A stretch of 64,000 nt of DNA from contig NZ_WJBI01000020.1 in NCBI RefSeq assembly GCF_020804225.1, positions 1-64,000 of the forward strand, read 5' to 3'. Both the position numbers and the translations under genes were made by a program. This stretch comes from Methanosarcina sp. DH2. Its GTDB lineage: Archaea > Halobacteriota > Methanosarcinia > Methanosarcinales > Methanosarcinaceae. The notes beneath the pieces were generated by a model that was not told the DNA's origin, ran no database searches, and worked only from the letters and a program-made list of their open reading frames with translations. The stretch's first letter is position 1, and the number at the start of each line of letters is the position of its first letter. Shown piece after piece: positions 1 to 8,715 of this stretch.

Positions 1-146
1 GGGATAGAAATAGTGCTATCAACATCATGAAACGGTTCTTATCACAAAATGCTTTATGGACAAGCTATCAGAAGTTTTCTGATAATCTTCGACAAACAGG
101 GTTACAGATGGATAATTGCATTACTGCAAATATCCAGGTGACGTAA
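1..146 (+). pseudogene. tnpB: C-terminal remnant of IS1341-type TnpB (cut by window edge)
   Basis: Reading from base 3, the frame gives DRNSAINIMKRF and runs 47 codons to a stop at 144-146. The D-R-N-x-A-I-N-I motif is the last RuvC aspartate motif of TnpB proteins (compare HDRDINAAINI in the intact copy at 3760-4875). The rest of the gene lies outside the window, so I cannot say whether it is intact. It is followed by a sequence that matches the right end of the other copy. TnpB is the RNA-guided nuclease of IS200/IS605-type elements. Confidence 0.75.
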
Positions 147-197
147 TTACTCGAAGGAAGCTCCGTCCTCGCCATCAGGCAGGGCGGGGTAGTTCAC
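147..197 (+). other. Right end of IS1341-type element, overlapping putative omegaRNA
   Basis: The segment just after the TnpB stop contains a GC-rich near-palindrome (CCTCGCC ... GGGCGGGG) and ends in GGGGTAGTTCAC. The same terminal string, inverted, is found at 3649-3660 beside the intact tnpB. In this family the 3' end of tnpB plus the right end gives the guide omegaRNA, with the guide read from flanking DNA. Boundary and RNA are inferred from the shared string. Confidence 0.5.
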
Positions 198-348
198 GGC
201 TAGCAAGTATTAACGAAAAAAGGGAAACAATAAAGACCTCTGTTTATTATTCAAACTTTAGGCTAATTTCTGTAAACATAACGTATACAAGCGATCATAA
301 ACTGGATAATTTACGTTCATAATTTCTATCTCTATGGCGTGTTAAAAA

Positions 349-411
349 CCTTTTTCTTTTTCTTTTTTTCTTTTTCTTTTTTCTTTTTCTTTTTTTCTTT
401 TTCCTTATACT
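349..411. repeat. Polypyrimidine microsatellite
   Basis: About 60 bases of C/T only, mostly repeats of CTTTTT and CTTTTTTT. It is a homopurine-homopyrimidine tract in a stretch (198-600) with no gene that I can recognise. On the plus strand it would give a U-rich transcript that could terminate archaeal transcription. Confidence 0.8.
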
Positions 412-601
412 CAGACAAGTCCTTGTTTTTTTGTGCATGATTGATATTTAAACTGAATAAATATTTATAGTAAGTGCAAAGTAGTTATATTAAAGTAAAA
501 ATCTAACAAAATTTTCCAGTAAAGGAAAAACATAAAAATTAGAGTGATTAGCTCAAGAGATAAAATCTTTACATTTAACTCAAATCTTTACACCTAACCT
601 G

Positions 602-928
602 ATGGTGTATTGTTCACCTGCTTTCAGGCCTTCTACAAGGATATCTATGGATTGGTTGAAACCTGTCCGAAATAAGGATCTAATTACCTTAATTTTACAG
701 GAATATGGTTTCAAGATCCATAGAAATGTCCCTTCTGATGCAGAGGATCCAGCTGCTCGAAAGAGATATCTGGGGACACAGGAAAGACATCGAAGAATAT
801 TACAGTTTTCATCTTCAATAATTGAAAAAATAAGGACAATAAAACATGAAGGTAAATCCACTGAGAACATTGAAACAAATGTTTCAAGGAAAAGAAAGCT
901 GAACCTGAAATATTTACTTATCTCATGA
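602..928 (+). CDS. Small hypothetical protein or fragment (108 aa)
   Basis: An open frame of 108 codons starting at ATG, with a basic, polar composition (segments like DPAARKRYLG and QERHRRI) and no signal peptide or membrane segment. No good ribosome binding site precedes the start and I recognise no family. The opposite strand is also open over 580-870, which weakens the case. It may be a fragment of a mobile-element protein. Confidence 0.3.
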   Translation: MVYCSPAFRPSTRISMDWLKPVRNKDLITLILQEYGFKIHRNVPSDAEDPAARKRYLGTQERHRRILQFSSSIIEKIRTIKHEGKSTENIETNVSRKRKLNLKYLLIS

Positions 929-973
929 CCAGGAGAACTCCTACTGAATTCGAGAGGGTAAGATATACATTAG

Positions 974-1104
974 GTATTTTACTGGAGATTAGATCGACAG
1001 AGATATATTGAATCTTTTAAGAGTCCCTATTTATGATTTAATCTCCAGTTAGATTTGAGACTTTTTTAGGATTTGCGCAGTTGAATTGAGGAACCAGTAA
1101 AATA
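974..1104 (+). promoter_or_regulatory. Overlapping alternative hairpins in the leader of the surface-protein gene
   Basis: GTATTTTACTGG at 974-985 pairs perfectly with CCAGTAAAATAC at 1093-1104. CTGGAGATTA at 982-991 pairs perfectly with TAATCTCCAG at 1039-1048. The two stems share bases 982-985, so they cannot both form fully. They lie just upstream of the gene at 1171. They could be a regulatory leader, a pair of terminators, or the remains of an insertion. The pairing is seen; the function is a guess. Confidence 0.4.
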
Positions 1105-1170
1105 CGAATCCAAGGTGCAGATGATTTACGGGTGATAGAGTTTCTACGGGTGATAGAGTTGTTGAATCGA

Positions 1171-3429
1171 ATGTTAAAAATATTTTTTTTTACAGGCTTC
1201 TTTATACTTACATGTGTTCCTGATGTTCTGTGTATGACACCTGCACCAGTAGTTTACGTTGCGGGAGACGGCAGTGGCGATTTCAACTGTTCTGGAGATA
1301 ACGACCAAGTACAAATTAACGAGGCTCTTACATATGTTGCCGGAAACTTAGAATATACAACGGTCTACCTCAAGGGGCCTTTCACATACGTTATAGATGA
1401 TACTCTTCAGATTAGTAGTAACACAATCCTTGAAGGAGATTCCAATGCAACAATAAAGCTAGCAAGGAATGCTCGTTGGTCATCCACTAAACCATTGATT
1501 AAGGAAAAAAGTTTCAACAGTATGAACATTACTATACGCGGTTTTACTATTGATGGAAATCGAGGAGAAAATACCAATGTGATAAGCGGAGGAGGCTATT
1601 ACAACCTTATCCACTTGAGCGATTGCCAGAATATAAGTGTGTATAATATGTATCTGACCAATAACCACGGAGATGGCTTAAAGACTAACAATTGTTCTAA
1701 TGTGAAATCCTATAATAATAAAATATATTCGTTAGGGCATGATGCTCTATATGCCATTGACTGTTCAAACGTGGAAGCCTATAACAATACAATAACCTGT
1801 AGAACGAATAGTGGACTGAGATTGTATAATACAAACCACGCAAGTTTCTATAATAACACTATTACCTCCGAGAATTCAGGAGGTGCAGGAATTGAAATCC
1901 AGAAGGATGGATCGGATTCCGCAATGGATGATATTGAGGTATATAATAACGTAATATACAACACTGCGCTTTCAGGAATCTTTATTTTCGGATCAGGATC
2001 TTATCCTACATCATCTGCAAATATCCACGTCCACCATAACCAGATCTATGATACAGGAACTGATTCAAGCAGCAAAGTGATAGGCGGAATCTTATCCAAT
2101 GGATTCAATGCTCTAATTGAAAACAACGTGATTGATGGTGCATATGGGGCTGGTATTGTGCAGAATAATGCATATTTCTTGGCTCCGACTGGCTCAGGGT
2201 ATGTAATTACAGTAAGAAATAACATAATAACGAATACTCGCATATCAGCAGGCGGAGGAAAAGGGTATGGAATATATAACCTGCTTACAGACACACACTC
2301 CTTTGTCCTGCAAAATAACTCTTTCTATAACAATACAGGTAGCGATTATGCAGGTGTTCAGGCATCACTTTCGGATATAACAACAGATCCTCAATATGCA
2401 GACAGGGATAAACACGACTACCACCTGAAGTCAAAAACAGGTCGCTGGAATGGGAGCAGTTGGGTGAATGACAGTATAAGTTCCCCATGCATCGATGCCG
2501 GATATTCTTTATCGGATTATTCTAACGAACCGGAACCAAACGGAAACAGGATCAACATAGGTCATGATGGGAATACAAGATATGCCTCAAAATCAGAATT
2601 GAATATTTCAAACAATAGTAGTGAAAACAACAGTGATAACAGTGATGATAGTGACAGCAGCGACAGCAGTGACAGTAGTGACGGTAGTGACAGCAATGGA
2701 GGTAGTAGCCACAGCAGCAGTGGTGGAAGCGGCGGCGGCGGTGGTTCCCCTGAACATTCTAGAAACATTGAAGTAAAGGAACTTTCCCAGGTCTTCATCA
2801 CAAACGGGAAAGCTGTAAAGTTTGATTTTACAAATAATGCAACCTGCGTAGTTTCTGTAAGCTTTGATGCAAAAAAAACAGTTGGTAAGACAACAGCCAT
2901 TGTAGAGGTGCTGAAAAATAAATCTACTCTGGTTTCAGACCTACCTTCAGATGATGTATATAAATTCTTTAATCTCTGGGTTGGAAACGGTGGATATGGA
3001 ACCTCAAATACTATAGAAAATCCGGTCGTCTGTGTTAAGGTTGAAAAGGCCTGGATACAGGATAAAAAGATCGACCAGTCTTCTATCACCCTTAATAGAT
3101 ACAATGATACAAAATGGAACCCACTTTCAACCGACCTATCAGGGGAAGATGACACGTACCTGTATTTCACAGCCAAAACCCCGGGATTCTCTCCCTTTGC
3201 AATAACGGGTAAGATTACAGTAAAAGAAGCTGTGATTGAAATACCACCTGAACCTGACACTCAGGATCTTGAACAAAACAATGGAAATACTGGGTCCGAA
3301 ATTGAAACGAAGCCTGAGCAGACAGGAAACGCAAGTATGTCTGGAAAAGAAAACGTAAGTATGCCTGGATTTGAAATGATTTACTGTATTATAGGACTAT
3401 TTGGAGCGTTCCTGTATAATAGAGAATAA
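1171..3429 (+). CDS. Secreted beta-helix surface protein with PGF-pre-PGF domain and PGF-CTERM-like tail
   Basis: The protein starts with a hydrophobic signal peptide (MLKIFFFTGFFILTC). A long right-handed parallel beta-helix region follows, with recurring short N-rich rungs such as VYNNVIYNT and VRNNIITNT, as in NosD/pectate-lyase-like proteins. Then come an Asp/Ser and Gly/Ser low-complexity linker (around 2620-2745), a PGF-pre-PGF type domain, a spacer, and a C-terminal PGFEMIYCIIGLFGAFLY ending in RE. That tail matches PGF-CTERM signals processed by archaeosortase A, so the protein is probably lipid-anchored outside the cell. The frame is open from 1132, but the ATG at 1171 best begins the signal peptide. 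The leader contains ACGGGTGATAGAGTT twice (1129-1158), giving two copies of a strong GGTGAT site. Confidence 0.85.
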   Translation: MLKIFFFTGFFILTCVPDVLCMTPAPVVYVAGDGSGDFNCSGDNDQVQINEALTYVAGNLEYTTVYLKGPFTYVIDDTLQISSNTILEGDSNATIKLARNARWSSTKPLIKEKSFNSMNITIRGFTIDGNRGENTNVISGGGYYNLIHLSDCQNISVYNMYLTNNHGDGLKTNNCSNVKSYNNKIYSLGHDALYAIDCSNVEAYNNTITCRTNSGLRLYNTNHASFYNNTITSENSGGAGIEIQKDGSDSAMDDIEVYNNVIYNTALSGIFIFGSGSYPTSSANIHVHHNQIYDTGTDSSSKVIGGILSNGFNALIENNVIDGAYGAGIVQNNAYFLAPTGSGYVITVRNNIITNTRISAGGGKGYGIYNLLTDTHSFVLQNNSFYNNTGSDYAGVQASLSDITTDPQYADRDKHDYHLKSKTGRWNGSSWVNDSISSPCIDAGYSLSDYSNEPEPNGNRINIGHDGNTRYASKSELNISNNSSENNSDNSDDSDSSDSSDSSDGSDSNGGSSHSSSGGSGGGGGSPEHSRNIEVKELSQVFITNGKAVKFDFTNNATCVVSVSFDAKKTVGKTTAIVEVLKNKSTLVSDLPSDDVYKFFNLWVGNGGYGTSNTIENPVVCVKVEKAWIQDKKIDQSSITLNRYNDTKWNPLSTDLSGEDDTYLYFTAKTPGFSPFAITGKITVKEAVIEIPPEPDTQDLEQNNGNTGSEIETKPEQTGNASMSGKENVSMPGFEMIYCIIGLFGAFLYNRE

Positions 3430-3447
3430 AAATAAAATAAATTGCAG

Positions 3448-3497
3448 TTAGATAGTTAGGATAATTGACCTCACTATCTAATTTCTTACTTTTTTTA
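3448..3497 (+). terminator. Hairpin plus T-run after the surface-protein gene
   Basis: TTAGATAGT at 3448-3456 pairs with ACTATCTAA at 3473-3481, and a run of seven T follows within 10-16 bases. It lies 18 bases after the stop of the surface-protein gene. Archaeal termination depends mainly on the T-run; the stem may protect the mRNA end. Confidence 0.5.
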
Positions 3498-3648
3498 AGT
3501 TCGTTTTGGATTCTTAAAGTTCCTTTTTAAAGAGCTCTTCCAGATAAGTATGATTTTTGCTCAAGTTTTCAAGCTTTTGTTCTTTTAAACTAAGTAAAGC
3601 AACCATTTTTAAATTAAAAATCCGATTATTAAGTTATAGGAATTTAAC

Positions 3649-3800
3649 GTGAACTACCCCACCTGCAAATCTGATGATTTGCGAGGAAGGGGCTTCTTGC
3701 TTCATTCCTCGAACTACTGTTCACAAGTCCACAAGCCCATCCCCTACGTTCCGTAGGTGTCAGATAACTATTAGATTTTGATCTTGAAGAGAGAATTTTT
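3649..3800 (-). ncRNA. Putative omegaRNA (reRNA) overlapping the 3' end of tnpB
   Basis: On the minus strand the tnpB 3' end runs into several short hairpins (CTACGGAACGTAG, and CAAATCATCAGATTTG just before the right end) and finishes at GGGGTAGTTCAC. By analogy with characterised TnpB systems this region is transcribed as the scaffold RNA, with the guide taken from DNA just past the element end (positions below 3649). No direct evidence of transcription is visible here. Confidence 0.45.
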
Positions 3801-4875
3801 TGATATTGATAGCGGCGTTTATATCCCTGTCATGTTTTGTTTTACAATCAGGACATTGCCATTCTCTCACTTCTAAAATTAATTCTTTATTATAATAACC
3901 GCAAACATTACATATCTTACTAGATGGTTCAAACGTCCCTATCCTCAAAACTATTTTTCCGTACCACTCAGCTTTATACATTAGTTTTGTAATAAAGCTT
4001 GACCATCCAGCATCAGATATTGATTGAGCTAGATAGTGGTTCTTTTGCATTCCTTTTACATTCAGAGTTTCCAACGCTATAGCTTGGTTCTCGCTTATTA
4101 ATCTAAAAGAGAGTTGATGTTGGAAATTGGTTCTCTGGCTAGTAATAATCTCATGAATTTTGGCAAGATGATGTCTTGCTTTATTTCTATTTTTAGAGCC
4201 TTTCTGTTTTCTTGACACTCTTTTTTGAAGAACTTTAAGCCTTTGAAGTGAGTTTTTCAGGTATTTCGGATTCTCTATTTTTTCTCCATTGGAAAGAACT
4301 GCAAAATCCTTAATACCTACATCAATTCCTATGGTACTTGATTCTGATATTTCTTGTTTTTCAGGGGGTTCTTCTCCGTCATCTACAAGAATAGATACGA
4401 AGAACTTTCCAGTATTTGATCTTGAAATAGTTGCAGTTTTCATTTCCCCTTCAAATCTTCTATGAAGAACTGCTTCAACTTCACCCAATTTAGGGAGCTT
4501 AATTACATTTCTATCAAAATCTACTGTATAATGTTGTGGTATTTGATAAGACTGTACTGGATTTTTCTTAGATTTGAAATTGGGAAATCCAGATTTTTCT
4601 CTAAAGAATTTTGTAAATGCTGATTCTACATTTACCAAAGAGACAAGTAGAGCCTGAGAATTAGCTTTTTTCAACCATTCATTAGAAGGTTTGACTTCAT
4701 GAACTAAAATCCTTTGTAAGTCAAACCTTGATATTGATTTATTATTTTGCTGATAAGTTTTAATTTTCTGTTCTAAAGCCCAATTATAGACAAATCTACA
4801 TGCACCAAAATGAAGAGTTATTAGTTCTTCTTGATTTTTATTTGGGTAGATTCGGTATTTATAGGCTTTTAACAT
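3760..4875 (-). CDS. tnpB: TnpB RNA-guided endonuclease
   Basis: 371 residues, full length for compact TnpB. The N-terminal wedge/helix-turn-helix region begins MLKAYKYRIYPNKNQ. The RuvC domain has all three acidic motifs: IGIDVGIKDFAVLS, ALETLNVKG and HDRDINAAINI. A zinc finger (CNVCG ... CPDC) lies between motifs II and III. All catalytic residues are present, so it may be active as an omegaRNA-guided DNA nuclease that helps its element persist. The ATG at 4875 gives the canonical N-terminus. Confidence 0.93.
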   Translation of the reverse strand: MLKAYKYRIYPNKNQEELITLHFGACRFVYNWALEQKIKTYQQNNKSISRFDLQRILVHEVKPSNEWLKKANSQALLVSLVNVESAFTKFFREKSGFPNFKSKKNPVQSYQIPQHYTVDFDRNVIKLPKLGEVEAVLHRRFEGEMKTATISRSNTGKFFVSILVDDGEEPPEKQEISESSTIGIDVGIKDFAVLSNGEKIENPKYLKNSLQRLKVLQKRVSRKQKGSKNRNKARHHLAKIHEIITSQRTNFQHQLSFRLISENQAIALETLNVKGMQKNHYLAQSISDAGWSSFITKLMYKAEWYGKIVLRIGTFEPSSKICNVCGYYNKELILEVREWQCPDCKTKHDRDINAAINIKKFSLQDQNLIVI

Positions 4876-5186
4876 ACTATATTATACGGTTTAAAGAGAT
4901 ATATAAATTCCGTTAAACCTATTATAATGAAGTTGACGGCTTTCATCCCCCACCTGTCGGGCTACGCCCTCCGAGGAAGGAGACTTCCCGCCTTAGAGTT
5001 AAAAATTTTTAATTTATGTTCAAATAGGCAAACTGCAGAAATGCAGATTTGAGCAGGAAACTTTTCGATGAGATCCCGATTTTTAGTTTGTTAAACTGTC
5101 CGCCGGAATTTTCCCGCAGAGCAGGAAGAATTATTTATTATATTCTTGCTATTAATTTAAGGGAGCGAAAAAATAAGACGGTACAA

Positions 5187-5783
5187 ATGGATAAGCAATG
5201 GATTCTGGTTACATTCTTGATTCTTGTATTCATAGTCAGCACCGGAGCGGGGCTACCGGGAAAAAGCCCTGAAGTTGAGAGCTCCGAAACCGGTCAGGTT
5301 TGCATTAAGGATAGCTGCTTCTCAGTCGAGATTGCAGCAACCCAATTTCAGAGACAGTATGGACTCATGGATCGGGAATATCTCGATCCTGACAGAGGGA
5401 TGTTATTTGTTTTTGAAAAAGAAGGGAACCATTATTTCTGGATGAAAAACACCCTAATACCTCTGGATATTATCTGGATTAATTCAAGCCAGGATATTGT
5501 CTATATAGAGAGGAACGCTCAGCCATGTACTCCGGATTTTTGTCCATCTATCGATCCCGGGAAAAATGCCAGTTATGTCCTGGAAATAAATGGGGGCCTA
5601 TCCGACAAATATGGTATAAATGTAGGGGATAAAGTAAACATAAGTTATGTAACCTCATCAAATGTAACCTCGTCAAATGTAGCCTCATCAAATGTAACCT
5701 TATTAAATTCGAGAGATAATTTTCTAACTAGAAAACGTGCAGTAGTTTATCACTCATTCTGGAAGTTTAAATGGGCCTTTTGA
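5187..5783 (+). CDS. Secreted DUF192 family protein
   Basis: The ATG at 5187 starts a signal peptide (MDKQWILVTFLILVFIVST). Upstream codons back to 5049 are open but do not look like protein. The DUF192 domain follows, with the family hallmarks QRQYGLMDRE, GMLFVFEKEGNHYFWMKNT and PLDIIWI. DUF192 proteins are small secreted proteins of unknown function. The C-terminus has a low-complexity tail encoded by a 15-bp tandem repeat (about 5648-5700, SSNV units), then a basic and aromatic end (WKFKWAF) that looks like frame run-on. The original stop may have been lost. Confidence 0.8.
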   Translation: MDKQWILVTFLILVFIVSTGAGLPGKSPEVESSETGQVCIKDSCFSVEIAATQFQRQYGLMDREYLDPDRGMLFVFEKEGNHYFWMKNTLIPLDIIWINSSQDIVYIERNAQPCTPDFCPSIDPGKNASYVLEINGGLSDKYGINVGDKVNISYVTSSNVTSSNVASSNVTLLNSRDNFLTRKRAVVYHSFWKFKWAF

Positions 5784-6241
5784 GTGTGTTCAATATGCTT
5801 GGATAAAGTACAGGTGGCTCACTTTGGAAATATTCTCGGAGAATGGTATCCCACTAATTATCTTTATTATCTACAATGATCATATTACAACTTGATTGCA
5901 TAGGCAATTTCATTGATTTCCCCCTTCACTTAATTACTAAAATAATTTAGTTTATTTCTTGTTTCGGTGTGAGTTATTTGTACCTTCATTTCTTATTGAA
6001 AATTCTATAAGACGCTGGAGACCGTCATCCTGAGCGGTACTCTACAAAGGACCTGGAACCTATTGGTGAGAAATCCAGATGCTTCAAAGGTCTCAGCGTG
6101 ACATTTCGAGAAAGATTTCAACAGAGACGCTTTCGTCCCCTTTTCACTCACCAGTTTCATTGACCTGAATGCCTGCCATACTGATGGCTGCCAGAACATC
6201 GAAGAGTTTTACTGTTGTAGCTGCGGTCCACCGCGGCTGTA
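5784..6241. other. Intergenic stretch with bacterial-type repeat sequence
   Basis: No gene is supported. From about 6000 the composition shifts to higher GC. Around 6015-6110 there are strings such as GTCATCCTGAGCG and CTCAGCGTGACA, which recall intergenic repeats of several bacterial phyla. This segment probably arrived with the esterase gene that follows. The origin is inferred from memory and composition, not from a search. Confidence 0.4.
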
Positions 6242-7545
6242 TCACATCGAATCCAGAATAGCCAGCCAGTCGAAATCGGTGAGGTTTTGAGGGGTCAGTG
6301 GGAAATAGGTCATGTTCTTCATACTGCCCGAGCGAGTCGGAAGAGATGCGATTTTCGAGGCTGAAAGCCCCTGACCTCTCTGAGTTGGAATGAACCGCAC
6401 CGGCCCCGGCACTGCAGTCAGCCGCTCCTCAAGAATGCCGGCTTCGGGATGGCTGATGCCATTAGCTTCAGAAACGCCCACTACAGAGCCGATGACGGCA
6501 TATCGCGAGCCGAATATCTCATTGAGGTGAGATCCTACCGGCCACCATATTAACAAATCATTGCCAAGTTGCCATTCTGCCTTTCCGCGCTTCAGGTGGC
6601 TGTTGTGAGCAAAGACAAATACTTTCCCCCTGCCACTTTCACGGGAAACGATATACTCCAGGTTATCCGCCATCATCACTTCACGGATGCCGAGGCCTTC
6701 AACAATCCGTTTCCCTGGCTCCGACTTTCGCGCCAATGTGGCGTGATAGTTTAGCAACTGCCGTGCAATCATTGCATAATGCACGGCTTCCAAATAGCGG
6801 CTTTCATCGCTCTTAGCCACCAGTTCGGGGCGGCGTACGTGCAGCTCTGTAATGAGATCCTCAGTCTCAATTCTCAAAGCAGTCGCTGCTGGTGAAAGGC
6901 CTATCGACTTTGTCGGATCCATCATTGCAGCAGGATTTTCCCAATTGGAGTCAATGCCAAGAAGCGGGTCGATGCGTTCGCGATGCTCTTTTCCGCTGAC
7001 ACTATCAATCGAGACGAGGTAATCGAGAACAAAATGCAGGACCTGGCGCGGACTATCGGTGCAGGTCATTTCGGTCGGGCTGTCGAAGCCGTAAAACCGG
7101 AGTTTAACGCGATGGGAAGGATTGGCGTTGTACCCCCGCATCCACTCAACGAGTTCTCTATTCGCATCGAGTCGGCCGAAACCGTGGCTAAATCCGATTT
7201 CATGTACAGCCTCATACGATTCCGGCCCGCGACCGGCTACGTACTCGTTCACGATATGCGCCCGGGGAAACTGCTCTCGATGGCAATGGCGCTGTAGCCA
7301 TGCTTCTCAACTAGGCGCTGGAAGAGCCAGTTGCGGAGTAGAAGAATGTCCTCGCCGCCGTGGAGTGCTTCTCCAAAGCCAAGCAGCTCCACAGAGTCGT
7401 CAAGTGAGGCGATGACCGTGTCGACGGAGGCGTTGAAGGTTTCGGACGAATCGACGGAGAATGGAATCGCTTCGTGCAGAATCCAATCGTCGAGTGTGGT
7501 ATACACCGGGTCGAAACTTCTCTGAAGCGATGGATTTTCTTTCAT
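6242..7545 (-). pseudogene. Erythromycin esterase-like protein, frameshifted
   Basis: Two minus-strand frames join into one Ere-family protein. The first (7545-7249) starts MKENPSLQRSFDPVY and has GFGEALHGG and AIESSFP. The second (to 6242) continues with HIVNEYVAGRG and has the VFAHNSHLKRG motif. The family uses these His/Glu motifs to hydrolyse macrolide lactones or related substrates. The joint near 7265-7273 needs one extra base within the AGTTTCCCC run (minus strand) to give FPRAHIVNEY. GC content is well above that of neighbouring genes, which indicates transfer from a bacterium. The frameshift could be real or a sequencing error. Confidence 0.8.
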
Positions 7546-7685
7546 TTTCCCAAGACCTCCTGGTAATTAGACCATTCATACATTTTTTACATTAATTCTT
7601 TTTCGTTTAAGCCAACGACTTTTAATTCTTCAGGTGCCGGATCTTTGGGGTGTAACTCTGGGTTTTGTGACCAGCTCATCAAATA

Positions 7686-7940
7686 CTATTGGGAAATAAA
7701 GAATCTTATGGAGAATGGCAAAATTTCAGGTAATAAAAAGATAAGTTTCCGAAGTGGTGCTATTACTTTTTCATTGAGTGCCTCTATTTCTGCTGAATGG
7801 TTTTCGTTTTCGGGCTCATATGTAACTCCCTCAAGTACAGTGCCTTTAAGAGCCTCGAAATTCTTCTCGACCTCAGTAACGAGTCCGTGCGTGTCCTGCT
7901 CATTTCTCAGCCTCCAGGAGCCTGATAAAAGAGATCTCAA
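7686..7940 (-). CDS. Small hypothetical protein or gene remnant (84 aa)
   Basis: The minus-strand frame gives a polar, acidic protein (segments VTEVEKNFEALKG and EIEALNEKVIAPLRKL) that reads more like protein than its plus-strand shadow. The hydrophobic C-terminus (LIFLLPEILPF) may be run-on. No family is recognised and no clear ribosome binding site was found. It is possibly the residue of a longer gene. Confidence 0.3.
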   Translation of the reverse strand: MRSLLSGSWRLRNEQDTHGLVTEVEKNFEALKGTVLEGVTYEPENENHSAEIEALNEKVIAPLRKLIFLLPEILPFSIRFFISQ

Positions 7941-7992
7941 GACTTCAACTTGAGATCAAACACGTTTTTTTCGACATATGTTCAAGTTTCTC

Positions 7993-8030
7993 CTTCAAGT
8001 GAGGAGAATTTCTTCTTCAAGTGAGGAGAA
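7993..8030. repeat. Two direct copies of a 16-bp sequence
   Basis: CTTCAAGTGAGGAGAA occurs at 7993-8008 and again at 8015-8030. The rest of 7954-8267 holds no convincing gene. The frame over about 8078-8170 (segment AKYRIEKEDGSARALW) resembles protein but is short and lacks a start. Confidence 0.6.
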
Positions 8031-8267
8031 ATAGTTACTAAAAACCTAATTTTTTGTTCATGTAAATAAGATCAGGACCTAGCAAAATACAGGATTGAAA
8101 AAGAAGACGGAAGTGCCAGAGCCCTCTGGAAGCCATGGCGAGCAGGAACTACAGCCCAGGCAAAAAGAGGATAAGAAAATAAGAAAAGAAACAATAGCAA
8201 AAAGTTCATAAAGAAATACAGCATTAACAGTGCAAAGACCTTTCATAACTTCCAGAGGAATTTAAAA

Positions 8268-8393
8268 ATGAATTTGTCAGCATCTTACAGGATTAAAACA
8301 GCTCTGACTACTTATTTGTCTTTTTTAGTCGATGCGACAGTTAGTCTGGCCTATTCCAGTATTCGATATCTTGTAATTCGGGCAAGAGGTTAA
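8268..8393 (+). CDS. Very small hypothetical protein (41 aa)
   Basis: An ATG at 8268 is preceded by AGAGGAA at a good spacing and opens 41 codons (MNLSASYRIKTALTTYL ... RYLVIRARG). It is predicted helical with a basic end. I cannot assign a family. It could be the N-terminus of a truncated larger gene. Confidence 0.35.
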   Translation: MNLSASYRIKTALTTYLSFLVDATVSLAYSSIRYLVIRARG

Positions 8394-8439
8394 AGAATAA
8401 AGTGTAAAATAATTCTAAATTATGGAGATCCCCCACATG

Positions 8440-8670
8440 AAACGAAAATTCCAATCAGGAAATGACTATCTCGTTTTGTATGACTGCGGTACTGCCTTTC
8501 TATGCTATGGAAATTCTTCTCCTGTCAAATGCGATTATTACGAAAGTGGAAACATCATAACAATTAGATTAGAAGGGGATACAATGCAGATGAGGATAGA
8601 TGAAGGAGGTGTCATTTCGGTTATCGGTGATAGATGGGAGGAAGTTTATCCTTTCGAAATTGCAGCATGA
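8440..8670 (+). CDS. Small hypothetical protein (76 aa)
   Basis: The ATG at 8440 has GGAG at 8425 at suitable spacing; an in-frame ATG at 8422 would sit before that site. The sequence alternates hydrophobic and polar residues (YLVLYDCGTAFLCYG, IITIRLEGDTMQMRIDEGG), suggesting a small beta-sheet domain. No family is recognised. It converges on the DUF1036 gene. Confidence 0.5.
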   Translation, partial: KRKFQSGNDYLVLYDCGTAFLCYGNSSPVKCDYYESGNIITIRLEGDTMQMRIDEGGVISVIGDRWEEVYPFEIAA

Positions 8671-8715
8671 TATCCTTCATCTTTTCGTGCGTCGTAGATG
8701 TAAACCCACCTTTAT

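Larger units (their letters stand above)
3649..4995 (-). mobile_element. IS1341-type (IS200/IS605 superfamily) element carrying only tnpB
   Basis: The element holds one intact tnpB on the minus strand and no tnpA transposase, the usual form of IS1341-type elements. The right end is set by GTGAACTACCCC at 3649-3660, the inverse of the end at 186-197. The left end is placed near 4995 only because hairpin-rich sequence (about 4940-4995, with GGGCTACGCCCTCC) gives way to AT-rich DNA. TnpA-like elements give no target duplications, so the exact left end is uncertain. Confidence 0.65.

Noticed and set aside
349-411. Possible CRISPR-like or satellite array
   Set aside because: It is a simple CT-rich microsatellite with no spacers. 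No CRISPR array was seen anywhere in the window despite two cas1 genes.
2562-3260. Long minus-strand open frame (232 codons)
   Set aside because: It is antisense to the surface protein's Ser/Asp-rich and PGF-pre-PGF coding region; its Leu/Ser runs mirror the low-complexity linker. No start signal.
6569-7415. Plus-strand frames opposite the esterase
   Set aside because: GC-rich shadow frames; the minus strand carries the recognisable Ere motifs.
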